Shown here: piece by piece, positions 42,732-52,542 of the stretch
Position numbering within the stretch: the first letter of the stretch is position 1
How the letters are laid out: every line of letters starts with the position of its first letter
Source of the DNA: Amycolatopsis antarctica
GTDB lineage: Bacteria; Actinomycetota; Actinomycetes; Mycobacteriales; Pseudonocardiaceae
Assembly (NCBI RefSeq): GCF_002262875.1
Contig: NZ_NKYE01000018.1
Span: forward strand, 85,262 to 149,261
Length of the DNA: 64,000 nt
Direction: 5' to 3'
Made by a program: the position numbers and the translations under genes
The notes under the pieces: model-generated
Told to the model about the DNA's origin: nothing
The model's database searches: none
What the model saw: the letters and a program-made list of their open reading frames with translations, nothing else

Positions 42732-43766
42732 TCACCTCCACGGACGCGCAGGGGCGGGCGGGGGCATCGGGTTGGGCGGGGCCACCTCCGGACGTGCGGT
42801 GGCGGGTGTGGCGGATGCCGGGCGCTGCGCACTCCCGGGGGCCGAGGCGCGCAGGTCCGGCCAGAGGGTGGGCAGGTCAGCCAGCGCCACGCGACCGGCG
42901 GCCCCGGACTCCTCGAGCCGTCGCCAGCGCGGCGCGGCCATATCGAGTGGGTCCGCCGCGGCCTCGCCGCTGCTGGTCGCGACTGGGACGCGTGCGGGCC
43001 GGTCGAGACCGCGCAGCGCCTCGGCCATCGCCCTGCGTGCGTTGGCCTCGCGCCGGGCGCTGGGCAGCCACACCAGCACGGGTGTGGTGATGCCCGTGAC
43101 CTCGGCGAGGCGTTCGTAGCGGGCGAGCTTGCCCGCCAGGCGGGACAGCTGCTCGGTGCCGAAGTCGAACTCCACAAAGAACTCGGCCTCCCGGCCGGCC
43201 TCACGCCAGCGGCCGTAGCCGTCCGGGGTGACGATGTCGCCCCAGTGCCGGCCGCACCGGGCGGCCGACCACCACGCCGCGAGCACACCAGCGGCACCGG
43301 GTTGACGTGCTCGGCGGATCAGGGTGGTGAACAGTCCGTTGCAGCCCACGGTGTGCGCCAGCTGTAGCGAGAACGCGCGTCCGATCTCGCGTTCCCGGCT
43401 GTAGCCCAGTTCCTTGGGATCGATGCCGTCCTCGCGGGCCAGCGCGACGGCCCCGGCGGTGTCGAGGACGTAGTACATCGGGTGCGAGCCGCGGTCGCGG
43501 TGCGGCTGGAAGCGGTGCAGCACGCCCCACTGGTAGAGGTTTCGCAGGCGCAGGTTCGCCCCGCGGCGACCGGTGAAGGCGATATCGATGATCTGGGTGC
43601 TGGTGAGCACGTGGTGCTCGAACAGCATCCGGCACAGCCACCGATCGCGGTCGGTGAGATGCCGGGCCAGCCACGCGTGGTGCTCGGCCGAGTTGAGCAC
43701 GCGCGCAACAGGTCGTTCCGGTCGATGTGCCCGCAGTTGTCGCTGCGGGGTGGGATTGCTCACCAT
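42732..43766 (-). CDS. Replication-relaxation family protein, 344 aa
   Basis: ATG at 43766 with GGAGGT five bases upstream. The N-terminal winged-helix ('HLTDRDRWLCRMLFEHHVLTSTQIIDIAFTGRRGANLRLRNLYQWGVLHRFQPH') and the following 'YVLDTAGAVALA' are typical of replication-relaxation proteins (PF13814), which occur with conjugative elements and are thought to act on DNA processing at origins. The C-terminal part includes 'FFVEFDFGTEQLSRLAGKLARYERLAEVTG', a nuclease-like fold with Glu/Asp residues, and a disordered Pro-rich tail. It is the best relaxase-like candidate in this window. Confidence 0.88.
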   Translation of the reverse strand: MVSNPTPQRQLRAHRPERPVARVLNSAEHHAWLARHLTDRDRWLCRMLFEHHVLTSTQIIDIAFTGRRGANLRLRNLYQWGVLHRFQPHRDRGSHPMYYVLDTAGAVALAREDGIDPKELGYSREREIGRAFSLQLAHTVGCNGLFTTLIRRARQPGAAGVLAAWWSAARCGRHWGDIVTPDGYGRWREAGREAEFFVEFDFGTEQLSRLAGKLARYERLAEVTGITTPVLVWLPSARREANARRAMAEALRGLDRPARVPVATSSGEAAADPLDMAAPRWRRLEESGAAGRVALADLPTLWPDLRASAPGSAQRPASATPATARPEVAPPNPMPPPAPARPWR

Positions 43767-43829
43767 CGTGCACCTCCAGTACGGCAGGACGTGAGAACGC
43801 CCTGCGGGCAAACGGAAAGCTGGGTGGGG

Positions 43830-46331
43830 TCAGGCCGCGCGGCGCGGGTCGAACGCCACCGGCTGGACGTTCTCGGCCGGCTCGGGCGTGCTGGGAGGCT
43901 CGGTGTTCACGAGTGCGAGCCGACGTATTTCCTTGGCGCGTCCGGGGATCGCGGGCGGGAGTTTCTCGGTGACCGCGGTGAACGGGGGAGCTTCCTCGCT
44001 GTCGAGCACCAGTCGCGCGGCGATGTGGAACCGGCCGAGGTTGGCGAGGTCGTGTTCGGAGAGCCGGGGCGCGGTGTGCCGGGACAGGTCCCGGGCGTCT
44101 TCGGGCGACGCCGAGAAAATGATCTTCGAGCGGGCGTTGGTGCTGATGCCTTCCTCCAGTTCGCGTGGGAGCTGGCGCAGGTATTGGTGGGCGAGCGTCA
44201 TCGACATGCGGTAGCCGCGGGCTTCGGCGAGCATGTCCTCCATCGGGTACGCCAAGTTGAGGAAGTTGTGGCACTCGTCGATGTAGAGCGACGCGTCGTG
44301 GCGGTCGCGTTGCGGTATCCGGGCGCGCCGGGTGGCGGCTTGCCAGGTGCGGGCCACGACGATCGAGCCGATCAGCCGCGCGGTGTCCATCCCGAGGGCG
44401 TCTTTGCCCAGGCGCACCAGGCAGATTCCGCCGTCGAGCACCGCGTCCATGTCCACTGTGGACTCGCCACCGGCGAGGGATGCCCGCACGAATGGCCTGA
44501 GTAAGAGGCCGCGGAGTTTGTTCATCAGCGGCGCGACGACCTGTGCCCGGCTGGCATCGGACAGATCGTCGTACCAGTGCCAGAAGCCGGTCAGGACATC
44601 GTCGGAGATCTGTTCGAGCGCACGCTGCCGGAAGGCGGGCACCGTCAACAGTTTCGGCAGATCGGTCAGCGTGGGCGTGCCGGGCAGCTCGCGCAGGGTC
44701 AGCAGCCCCGAACGCAGAATGTCCTCGGTGCGCGGTCCCCAGCTGGAGGCGTAGACGTGGGAGAAGATCGAGACCAGGTTGTCCACGGTGCGGGCGGTGT
44801 CGTCGCCTTCGAGCGGGTTGAGCACCGGCGGGCGGGAGCGGCTGTCGGCGTCGAAGAGCACGACCTTGTCCCCGAGCCGCGAGGGCAGCCGCATCAGGGT
44901 GTCGGCGACCAAGTCTCCCTTCGGGTCGATCACGACCAGGCCGCGGCCGGCGGCGGCGTCGTCGAGGATCATCCGCGCCATCAGCTCACTCTTGCCTGAC
45001 CCGGTCGCACCCAGGATGTGCAGATGATGACGCGCGTCGGCCACGCGCAGCCCGACCGGCCGGGAGTGGCCGGAGTCGGTGATCCCGATCGGTTTCACTC
45101 CGGCGCCCTCGGTGGCGATCCCCGGTGGCGGCGGCACAGCCTTCGCCCCGGCGCGCTGCAGACCGGGCACGGCCTCGTCAGTCGGTACGTGTGCGAGCGC
45201 GGCCAGTTCCGGGATCGAGAGCAGATCACCGGCGGCCAGACGCCGTTCGGCCACGGACTGGACCGGGTTGATGAGCCGGACGCGACGGTAGTAGTTGTGT
45301 TCGCTGTAGGCCGCGAACGCGCTGGCGATGGCATGGCCGCGTCCGCGCAGGTGCTCCCGCACCGGGCCCCGCTCCGCGCTGGTCGCCTGGTCGTCGACCA
45401 GGGTGGCCACGGCGTACCGGATGCGGGTCTCGTACTGGGAGCTGCGCTGCTTGGCCACGATGACCCGGTCCTGCGCCGAGGTTTCCAGCGAGGTCTGGTG
45501 ATCGACGACCGGCTTCTTCGCGGTCGCGTGGGGCTTGCGCGATCCGGTGTGCGGCGTGATCAGGTCCAGCAGGCGCCCGGCCAGTCGGACCGAACTGCCG
45601 GCGCGGACCCGGCGGGCGGCTCGGCGGGCTTGACGGACACGCGCGCCGGTGACCGGGCGCGCGAGGATCTGCACCACGGCACGTTCGTGGGTGGCCATGC
45701 CGACCGGGGCGCCCAGCAAGGCGCGGACGGGATCAGCGGGGAAGTCCGACCGGATGGGCAGCGCCTCGCTGCGGGCCAGGCGCAGTTCGCCGCCCACGGC
45801 CTCGACCGCTTTCCCCGGCGGGTTGGATAAGGGGATCGGCGGCTTGGCCGGGGCAGTGCGGGTGTGCGCGCCGGGCCAGGCAGCCTCGATGGCGCGCTCG
45901 GCCATACCGGGCGGCACGACGCCCGGCAGCCACAGCCGTAGCGCGACCCCGGCGTGGGAGAACACGTACTCCCATACGATGTGCGGCTGGCCGTGCACCC
46001 GCCGTTTCCATCCGGACCGCAACAGCCCAACCAAGTTGGAGTACAAGGCCGCCGCGCCGTCCGGATCGACCGTGGGCGGAGCCAGCACCGTGACCACCCG
46101 GGCGTCGGCGGCCATCCGGTCATGGCACCGGCGCGCCCACCACCGTCGCCCGACCACGACGCCCGCCACCACAAGCGCCACGGCCGGCCCGACCAGTGGC
46201 CCCCAGGACAGCGCGAATTCCCGCAGCGCCGCGACGACAGCGCGCACGGCGGCACCGGGATCGCGCAGATAGTCCTGCAATGGCGGCGCAAGCGTCCTCG
46301 CCGAAGTGGCAACAGACTGAATGGATGACAT
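43830..46331 (-). CDS. TraG/VirD4-type coupling ATPase, 833 aa
   Basis: A membrane segment near residues 45-62 precedes a large cytoplasmic ATPase: Walker A 'LGATGSGKSELMARM' (about 435), Walker B-type 'ASLYIDECHNFLNLAYPMEDML' and a 'AHQYLRQLPRELEEGI' motif III-like region. The length and layout match type IV secretion system coupling proteins of Gram-positive ICEs (TraD/TraG N-terminal and DNA-binding domains). It brings the processed DNA to the T4SS channel. The first 400 residues contain no catalytic motif but are conserved-looking and Arg-rich. Confidence 0.92.
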   Translation of the reverse strand: MSSIQSVATSARTLAPPLQDYLRDPGAAVRAVVAALREFALSWGPLVGPAVALVVAGVVVGRRWWARRCHDRMAADARVVTVLAPPTVDPDGAAALYSNLVGLLRSGWKRRVHGQPHIVWEYVFSHAGVALRLWLPGVVPPGMAERAIEAAWPGAHTRTAPAKPPIPLSNPPGKAVEAVGGELRLARSEALPIRSDFPADPVRALLGAPVGMATHERAVVQILARPVTGARVRQARRAARRVRAGSSVRLAGRLLDLITPHTGSRKPHATAKKPVVDHQTSLETSAQDRVIVAKQRSSQYETRIRYAVATLVDDQATSAERGPVREHLRGRGHAIASAFAAYSEHNYYRRVRLINPVQSVAERRLAAGDLLSIPELAALAHVPTDEAVPGLQRAGAKAVPPPPGIATEGAGVKPIGITDSGHSRPVGLRVADARHHLHILGATGSGKSELMARMILDDAAAGRGLVVIDPKGDLVADTLMRLPSRLGDKVVLFDADSRSRPPVLNPLEGDDTARTVDNLVSIFSHVYASSWGPRTEDILRSGLLTLRELPGTPTLTDLPKLLTVPAFRQRALEQISDDVLTGFWHWYDDLSDASRAQVVAPLMNKLRGLLLRPFVRASLAGGESTVDMDAVLDGGICLVRLGKDALGMDTARLIGSIVVARTWQAATRRARIPQRDRHDASLYIDECHNFLNLAYPMEDMLAEARGYRMSMTLAHQYLRQLPRELEEGISTNARSKIIFSASPEDARDLSRHTAPRLSEHDLANLGRFHIAARLVLDSEEAPPFTAVTEKLPPAIPGRAKEIRRLALVNTEPPSTPEPAENVQPVAFDPRRAA

Positions 46332-46373
46332 CAGAAATCCCCTCTCACAAGGAAAAGGCGAAAGGACGCCGAT

Positions 46374-47213
46374 TCAGGCCGCGTATCGCTCGGCCTCGTC
46401 CGCGCTCCGCTGGCCTTCCGACATTGGGGTAGAAGCGGATGAGTTGTTAGGCACGAGACGCAGATGACGACGCCGCTTGCGTGCCCGTTCGGCGTCGATC
46501 TCGGCCTGCCACTCCGATAGTCGCCGTCCGCCCATGCGCTTGAGGAACTGTGGGATGCGGTTCGCGGGCACCCCGACCAATCGCGGGCCGAGTACGGCGA
46601 GTAGATCCGAGGCTTCCTGCGACGACCACCCGGGGGCCTTGGTGATGGCGTCGTCGTCGGGAAAAACGTCGGCGACCCGGTCACGGTCGGGGTCGATCAA
46701 CGCATCCTCGCGACCGCCATAGCTATAGACCCACAGGAAGTTGTCGGGTGGGTCGGGTTCGATCAGCCGCTTGAACCGCCGAACTTCCTTGGTATAGGCG
46801 TAAAACGTCACCTGTGGGCAGGCACGCATCACTCGACACCACGCCAATGTGTAGGCGTCGCTGAAAAAATCGCCTGCGTCGTGCACCCTGACAAATTTCC
46901 CGTTAAGGCGCGGTGCCGACAGTTCGCGGATCATCGCCTCTGTCCAGCCGGGAAGATCGTCCACCACGTATGCGAGATTGGCGGTATGCTTGGCTTTGAC
47001 GGCGGGGAAGAGATAGGTTCCGTTGCGCGCGTAGCAGATTTGCGTGCACGCGCTCGCCGCCGGGCAGGTCACCTGCGTCCGTCCGTCGGGCAAACGGGCG
47101 GCCAGTGCAGGCAGAGTCCAGTTCCAGACACCGATCGCGCGCATCTCCCGGTTCTGCGTCAGCAACCGGGCCGGTCGCGCCGGAACCGTCGCCACCTGGG
47201 CGGAAGAAGACAT
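46374..47213 (-). CDS. GP88-family protein, 279 aa
   Basis: ATG after GAGGTG. The protein follows the phage 'gene product 88' pattern: 'LLTQNREMRAIGVWNWTLPALAARL', a Cys cluster 'TCPAASACTQICYARNGTY', 'FVRVHDAGDFFSDAYTLAWCRVM' and 'VTFYAYTKEVRRFKRL'. The three cysteines in CxxxxxCxxxC order resemble metal or cluster-binding sites of radical-SAM-like folds, but the function of GP88 proteins is unknown. It is unusual to find one embedded between a VirB4 and a coupling ATPase gene; it may be cargo carried with the operon or a regulator of DNA transfer. Confidence 0.82.
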   Translation of the reverse strand: MSSSAQVATVPARPARLLTQNREMRAIGVWNWTLPALAARLPDGRTQVTCPAASACTQICYARNGTYLFPAVKAKHTANLAYVVDDLPGWTEAMIRELSAPRLNGKFVRVHDAGDFFSDAYTLAWCRVMRACPQVTFYAYTKEVRRFKRLIEPDPPDNFLWVYSYGGREDALIDPDRDRVADVFPDDDAITKAPGWSSQEASDLLAVLGPRLVGVPANRIPQFLKRMGGRRLSEWQAEIDAERARKRRRHLRLVPNNSSASTPMSEGQRSADEAERYAA

Positions 47214-47299
47214 ACGACACCTCGCAAAGGAAAGTCAGGCGGATACAAGAAACAGGCGGAAACGGTTGTGGTTGACGAGATCCGCAGCGGTGGGGCGGG

Positions 47300-49210
47300 T
47301 TATGCGGCGCTGTCGAGGTCGACGTGACCGTCGACGTCCGCGTCGAGAGCCAGCTCGGCGTCGTGAACGCCTAGGTCCACAAAGGCACCGTCGTCCGTGC
47401 TAGATTCGTGGTCCGCGTACTGCGCCAACTCGGCCGGATCTGTTGTGATGAGCGCGTTTTCCTGTGGAGACGCCAGCGATTGAAACGCGACTCTCTGTGT
47501 CCCGGTCGAGAGCAGACCCTGTCCCTTGTCCGCGGAGATCAGGAACTGTTTCTCGCCTTCGGACAGGTTGAAGGTCGCCACGATCTCCTCGATCGCTTGG
47601 GGGGCTTGGCGTAGGAGGATCTGCGTAGCGGCGTTCGCGATGATCGCCTTGCCCAGGTCTGTCCCGAGGACGTCGCCGACATCTTGGGTCGCGATCGTCA
47701 GACCGGCCCAGTGTTTCCGGGCTGCTTTGGCCATGCGGTGCAGAAATCGCGCCCCGGCGGGGTCTTGCATGAGCAGCCATGCCTCGTCGACCGTGATCAG
47801 CCTCGGGCGCCGGATGGCCGGGTTGGACACCCGCCGCCACACCGTGTCCAGCGTGAGCAGTGTGCCGATCGGCCGGAGTTCGTCGGGCAGGTCACGCAGG
47901 CTGAACACGGTGAGGTGCCCTTCGGGTCTGGTGGTGGTGGGCCCGGAGAACATGGTGGAGAACGCGCCCTCGACGAACGGGTGCAGCCGGGCGCCCAGGT
48001 CCGCCGCGACCGGGTCCGCGGTGCCGGTGAGGACCGCGGCGAGATCGGCCAGTAGCGGCGCCTGCCTACCCCAGGTCCGTGGGTCGCTGGTGATCCCCGC
48101 TTGCTGGTAGGTGGCCATGATCGCCCGGTCGAGCACGGCGCGTTGCTGTGCGGACAGTTCGGTGCCGAGCAGCACCCCGATGACGGTGTGCAGAAACAGC
48201 GCCCGGCGCGTCAGAGCATCCTTGGGAGCGGTGCGGCGCCCGTCCGGCCTGATGGCGATCGGCAGGTCGAACGGGTTGATGCGGACGTCGGCGTCGCCGA
48301 GGTGGATGTAGGTGCCGCCGATGGCCTCGCCGAGTCGTCGGTACTCGTCTTCCGGGTCGATGATCGCGACCTCGACTCCGCGGTAGAGGCTGCGCAGGGT
48401 TTCCAGCTTCACCAGGTAGGACTTGCCCGCGCCGGAGCGTCCGAGCACCACCGCGTTGTAGTTGTCCGCGGAGAAGCGATCCCAGTGCACCAAACCCTGG
48501 CTGCCGACGTTGAATCCGTACAGCACGCCGGCCGGTGCGGCGACACTGGTCGGGTCAGCGGGCGGCAGATCGGGGCTGGTGAAGGGAAACGCGGCAGCCA
48601 GCGCACTGGTGTCGAAGGTCCGGCGCATGCCGATCAGATCCAGCGCCAGCGGCAAGGTAGCCACCCAGCCCTGCAACGACCGGTACGTGGTCGGCTGCGC
48701 GTTCATCAACAGCGACGCCGCGAGCGCCCGCACCGCGGCCACCTGCTCGCCAAGTTCGGCTTCGCTGGTGGCGTGCACGGTCAGATACAGCCCGAGCCGG
48801 TAGAGCTTCCCTTCGCCTCTGGCGACGCGGGCCGAGAGGTCGTAGGCGTCCTCGGTGGCGGCCTCGACCATCGGGTCCAGCAACCGCCCCTTCTCACTGG
48901 TGTGCCGTCGCCCGGATTCCAACTTGGACAGCTGGCGCTTGAGCCGGTTGGCGGCGGTGACCGGGTCGATCGGCTCGATGTGCAGCGACACGTCGACACG
49001 CCCGGGGTAGGACAGCAGCGGCTGCAGCCACCCCGCGTGGACTTCACGGGGATAGCCGGTGATCGCGAAGGAGGAGACCCATTCGCCGCCGATCTCCAGG
49101 TGCCGGGGCGCGACCGACAGCGAATCCGGGGTGAACGCACTGGCCCTGCCCACCGGGGCGTTCGCGTGCTGCGTCCCGCGACCTCGGGTACGGCTGAACT
49201 TCCTGCTCAT
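47300..49210 (-). CDS. VirB4-like T4SS ATPase, 636 aa
   Basis: ATG at 49210, in an ATGA overlap with the PrgI gene. Walker A 'VVLGRSGAGKSYLVKLETL' (about 257) and Walker B 'LITVDEAWLLMQDPAGARFL' (about 472), plus 'ATQDVGDVLGTDLGKAIIANAATQILLRQ' motifs, are typical of VirB4/TraC/TrbE proteins. The N-terminal half ('GYPREVHAGWLQPLLSYPGRVDVSLHIEP') is the VirB4 N-terminal domain. VirB4 energises pilin handling and substrate passage with VirD4. C-terminal 40 residues are acidic and probably disordered. Confidence 0.95.
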   Translation of the reverse strand: MSRKFSRTRGRGTQHANAPVGRASAFTPDSLSVAPRHLEIGGEWVSSFAITGYPREVHAGWLQPLLSYPGRVDVSLHIEPIDPVTAANRLKRQLSKLESGRRHTSEKGRLLDPMVEAATEDAYDLSARVARGEGKLYRLGLYLTVHATSEAELGEQVAAVRALAASLLMNAQPTTYRSLQGWVATLPLALDLIGMRRTFDTSALAAAFPFTSPDLPPADPTSVAAPAGVLYGFNVGSQGLVHWDRFSADNYNAVVLGRSGAGKSYLVKLETLRSLYRGVEVAIIDPEDEYRRLGEAIGGTYIHLGDADVRINPFDLPIAIRPDGRRTAPKDALTRRALFLHTVIGVLLGTELSAQQRAVLDRAIMATYQQAGITSDPRTWGRQAPLLADLAAVLTGTADPVAADLGARLHPFVEGAFSTMFSGPTTTRPEGHLTVFSLRDLPDELRPIGTLLTLDTVWRRVSNPAIRRPRLITVDEAWLLMQDPAGARFLHRMAKAARKHWAGLTIATQDVGDVLGTDLGKAIIANAATQILLRQAPQAIEEIVATFNLSEGEKQFLISADKGQGLLSTGTQRVAFQSLASPQENALITTDPAELAQYADHESSTDDGAFVDLGVHDAELALDADVDGHVDLDSAA

Positions 49211-50373
49211 AGGTCCCCGCCCTCCCATTCATCCAGGGCCGTCGATTCCGGCGACGCGTTCTGGCCGCGCCAGTCCCGGCTGGCCGTGTTTCGGTGATGG
49301 ACTGGTGGCTCGTTGTCGAGGTCTGCGGCGGCGGTGGTGATCACCTCGTCCGCGCCGGCCAGACCCGCCGAGGGCGGGATCAGGCTGTCCGGGTTGCACG
49401 CGGTGGCCAGCACGGCGGTGGCCTGCCCGGCGTCCAGAGGTGTGATCGTGATCCCGGCCGGGGAGAGCAGTTCGGTGGCTTCGCCCAGCCGCCGCACGAG
49501 CCGGGTTTCTGCCGAGCGCCGTGCGGTCTCGGTGACCTCGCCGTCCCGGCTGCGGGCGCGCCGCGCCCGCAGTGCGGCGAGCGGGGAGGCGCCGCCGAGC
49601 CCGTCGGTCGGCCCCGTCGCCCGGATTGGCTCGCGTAGCACCAGCAGCACCTGGCGGCGCAGCAGATCGGTGGAGCGGCGCAACTGGTCCAGGTAGGTTG
49701 CATGCTCCCGCGCCGCCGCTTCGAGCATCGGATGCGGCAAGCCGGGCGCTGCCTCGCGCAGGTCGCTGATCTGTCGGCTCAGGTCGAGGCGTTCGGCCCG
49801 GATGAGCACCTGCACCGGAGCGGAGATCGAGTGCAGATACCGGCCGAAGCTGGCGACCAGCGCCTCCTGCTCGCCGGGGGTGCGGAGCGCGAAGTTGACG
49901 GTCGAGGCCACTGCGACCATCGCGACCCCGTCGGGGCCGAGGTCGACGACACCGGCTTCGGTGACTCCTTCCGCGGGCAGCCGCAGCGCCGCCGGAGACA
50001 CCTCCGATGCGCTCGCGGCACCGGTGGCATCGGTTGCGGTGATGCTGCTGGTCAGCCATTCCGGCGCGGGCTGCACCCCTTCGGGAGCGGCGACCCGGCG
50101 GCGGGGTTGCAGGCGCTGGCGAAGGGCGGCGAGCAGGAGCCGGTCCAGGCTCATGCCGTCGCGCTGACCCAGCGCCAAGACCGCCGCCGTGACCCCGATC
50201 GGAACAGCGACGATCAGGAAGACCGGCAGCGGCACCACGTTGCGGGCCAGCGTCCAGGCGCCGTAGAGCACGATCCCGGTCACCGTGAGGATCGCCAGCT
50301 GGCGAGCGGTGAGATTGGCCAGGACGCGATCCTCGCGATCGACATCAGACGGTATGCGCACGGGCTGGGTCAT
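49207..50373 (-). CDS. PrgI/VirB3-like membrane protein, 388 aa
   Basis: ATG after GGAGGTG. Residues 1-80 are the PrgI domain: 'IPSDVDREDRVLANLTARQLAILTVTGIVLYGAW' with two membrane helices (about 27-45 and 48-68). A long cytoplasmic extension (about 100-380) with an SCO6880-type alpha/beta fold follows. This layout (PrgI fused to a C-terminal domain) is common in actinobacterial T4SS. It overlaps the trbL stop (4 bases) and the virB4 start. Confidence 0.9.
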   Translation of the reverse strand: MTQPVRIPSDVDREDRVLANLTARQLAILTVTGIVLYGAWTLARNVVPLPVFLIVAVPIGVTAAVLALGQRDGMSLDRLLLAALRQRLQPRRRVAAPEGVQPAPEWLTSSITATDATGAASASEVSPAALRLPAEGVTEAGVVDLGPDGVAMVAVASTVNFALRTPGEQEALVASFGRYLHSISAPVQVLIRAERLDLSRQISDLREAAPGLPHPMLEAAAREHATYLDQLRRSTDLLRRQVLLVLREPIRATGPTDGLGGASPLAALRARRARSRDGEVTETARRSAETRLVRRLGEATELLSPAGITITPLDAGQATAVLATACNPDSLIPPSAGLAGADEVITTAAADLDNEPPVHHRNTASRDWRGQNASPESTALDEWEGGDL

Positions 50374-52538
50374 GGCTTGTCACCTCCACGGGGCGGGGCC
50401 TTCGGCACGGATTTCGGCGGCGCCGGTGGCGGGGTCGGCGCTCGGAACGTCACCGGCGGCACCGACGGCGTGCGCGGGCGGGCGTCTCCGATGCGCGGTT
50501 CCGGGTGCGCGGTCCGGAACACCGGTGCGGCGGGTGGCGCAGTCGCGGGCGTGACCGGCCGGGACACGTGGGACGGTTCCGGCGTCGGCGGCTGGAACCG
50601 CAAGTGCGGCGGAACCGCTGCCACCGCGACCGGCCGCACAGGTGAACCTCCGGTGCCCGCGCGGCCCTGCGCACCGGGAGCTTGGAATCTGGGCGCTGTC
50701 GCGGCCTGCCTGCGCCGTGCGGCGGGTGGCGGGACCGCAGTAGCGGGCTTGGATGCGGAACTGAATTCGGGCATGACGGGTCCTTGGTTGGCCGGGGTGA
50801 CGGCCGGGTCGTGGGTGGTCTCCTGTGGACCGGGCTGCAGAAACTCCGGTCGCTGCGAGGGCGGGCGCGGCTGCTGGGCTGCACGGGCGCGGTCGGCGTC
50901 GTAGGCCGCCTGCAACCGCTTGTTGACCGCCTCCGGTGTCGGCGCGATCCGCGGCTGAGCGGGCCACGGCGGATCGGCAGCGGCACCGCCGCGGCCCCCG
51001 CCGCCCTTACCGCCTTTTCCGCCACCGGCGACCGCTCCGGCCTTGCCCAGCCCGCCGGACTTCCCGGCGACCATCCCGAACGTTTTCGCCGCGATGTAGG
51101 CCTTCGCGAGCCCGCCGAGGAAGGAACGGCCGCTGCCGATCTTGGTGGCCGAGAGGAACCAGAACGGGATCTTGAACAAGATGTAAAACAAGGCGATCGC
51201 GGCGATGAGCATGCCCAGCGCGGACAACGTCGAACCGAACAAATGCACCCCGCCGGCCAGGAACGTCCGCACGGCGGTGATCAGCACCAGCGACTGCGCG
51301 ACCTGGATCGCCAGCGTCGCCCCGAGCGCCTTCCACCACCACCGGGCGATGCCATCGGTGTGGGGCAGGCAATGACACATCAGAAACAGCGGACCCGTGA
51401 TGATCAAGATCAACGTGATGACCACGCGGACGACGTAGACGATCAGCAGGGCGATCCCGACGACCACAAGCACCAGCGCCAGCAGGATCATGAAGAACCC
51501 GCCGGATACCGCGCCCTCGACCGCGTCTTTGAGCGTCGACCCGAGCGACGGCGGATTCACCCCGTCGCCGAGAACCGCGGCGGAGAGCGCGTTGGCCAGC
51601 CGGATGAACTTCTCGGCGAAGAACAACGACAGCGCGGAGGCGAGGAATCCGATCGGTATCCGCGGGCCGATCTCCTTGATCGAGTATCGGCTCTGCACCG
51701 TCTCGTGGGACATCACCACGATCCCGGCGATGAGGATCAGCATCCCGTAGCAGGCCAGCACGATCTGCCACGAGTTGTCCCACAGCTCACCGACGCCGGG
51801 CAGCTGGTCCAGCGTCGGCGTGGTCAGCGCGGTGTGGCCGAGCAGCTCCAGGATCGGTGATAGCGCGGCATTGACCAGATCCTTGAACACACCGTTGATC
51901 GCCTTGGCGATGCAGCCGGTGATGTTGGTCAGCCCGCAGTCTGGATCGCCGTTTCCCGTGCTGGGACCGCCCGGCTGCGGACTCGTGCTCGGTGTCGGGG
52001 TGGGCTGCGGGATGCAGTCCTCACCCGTGCACGGTGGGTTCGCGCTCGCGCTCGGCGCGGTGGTCGGGCCACCGGGTGTGCACCCGATCTGGCCGGGGAA
52101 GCAACTCGTCGGCGGCGGCAGCTCGGTGATCGGAGGCAGCGGCGTCGCCGGGACCGACGGGCGCGGCGAGCCGGTCGGAAAGTGACACGTCGGGTCCGGC
52201 GAGTTCGGGGCACACGAGCTACTGGGGTTGGGCGGCAGCGGCAACGGTGGCGGCGGTTGCTGAGCCGCGGGCTGCGCCATCGCCGCCTGCTGGGCATCGG
52301 ACTGCTGGGGCGTGCCGGGCGAGGCCCACGCACCGACAGCCAGCACACCGCCGAGCACCACGGTCAGACTCAGCGACAGCAGCCACACCAGCCGCCGCCG
52401 GGAACCACGGCCGGCGCGCTGCGGGGCGGGTGGGGCGAGCAGGACCCGCTCCCGGTGCACCGGGTCCGCCGGGCGTGCGCCGGTGCCGGGCTCGCCGCGA
52501 TCGGGCTCGGGCACGCGAGGGTGTCGGGTCGCGGTCAT
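50370..52538 (-). CDS. TrbL/VirB6-like channel protein, 722 aa
   Basis: I chose the ATG at 52538; longer frames upstream overlap the virB2 gene. Following a basic N-terminus and one helix (about 46-68), a Pro/Ser-rich region with several Cys leads to a VirB6/TrbL core of about seven membrane helices (residues 250-530), including 'GFLASALSLFFAEKFIRLANALSAAVLGDG'. The final 180 residues are Gly-rich (GGKGGKGGGGRGG) then Pro-rich and probably cytoplasmic. It is a translocation channel component, coupled to PrgI by a 4-base overlap. Confidence 0.9.
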   Translation of the reverse strand: MTATRHPRVPEPDRGEPGTGARPADPVHRERVLLAPPAPQRAGRGSRRRLVWLLSLSLTVVLGGVLAVGAWASPGTPQQSDAQQAAMAQPAAQQPPPPLPLPPNPSSSCAPNSPDPTCHFPTGSPRPSVPATPLPPITELPPPTSCFPGQIGCTPGGPTTAPSASANPPCTGEDCIPQPTPTPSTSPQPGGPSTGNGDPDCGLTNITGCIAKAINGVFKDLVNAALSPILELLGHTALTTPTLDQLPGVGELWDNSWQIVLACYGMLILIAGIVVMSHETVQSRYSIKEIGPRIPIGFLASALSLFFAEKFIRLANALSAAVLGDGVNPPSLGSTLKDAVEGAVSGGFFMILLALVLVVVGIALLIVYVVRVVITLILIITGPLFLMCHCLPHTDGIARWWWKALGATLAIQVAQSLVLITAVRTFLAGGVHLFGSTLSALGMLIAAIALFYILFKIPFWFLSATKIGSGRSFLGGLAKAYIAAKTFGMVAGKSGGLGKAGAVAGGGKGGKGGGGRGGAAADPPWPAQPRIAPTPEAVNKRLQAAYDADRARAAQQPRPPSQRPEFLQPGPQETTHDPAVTPANQGPVMPEFSSASKPATAVPPPAARRRQAATAPRFQAPGAQGRAGTGGSPVRPVAVAAVPPHLRFQPPTPEPSHVSRPVTPATAPPAAPVFRTAHPEPRIGDARPRTPSVPPVTFRAPTPPPAPPKSVPKAPPRGGDKP

Positions 52539-52542
52539 GGCC

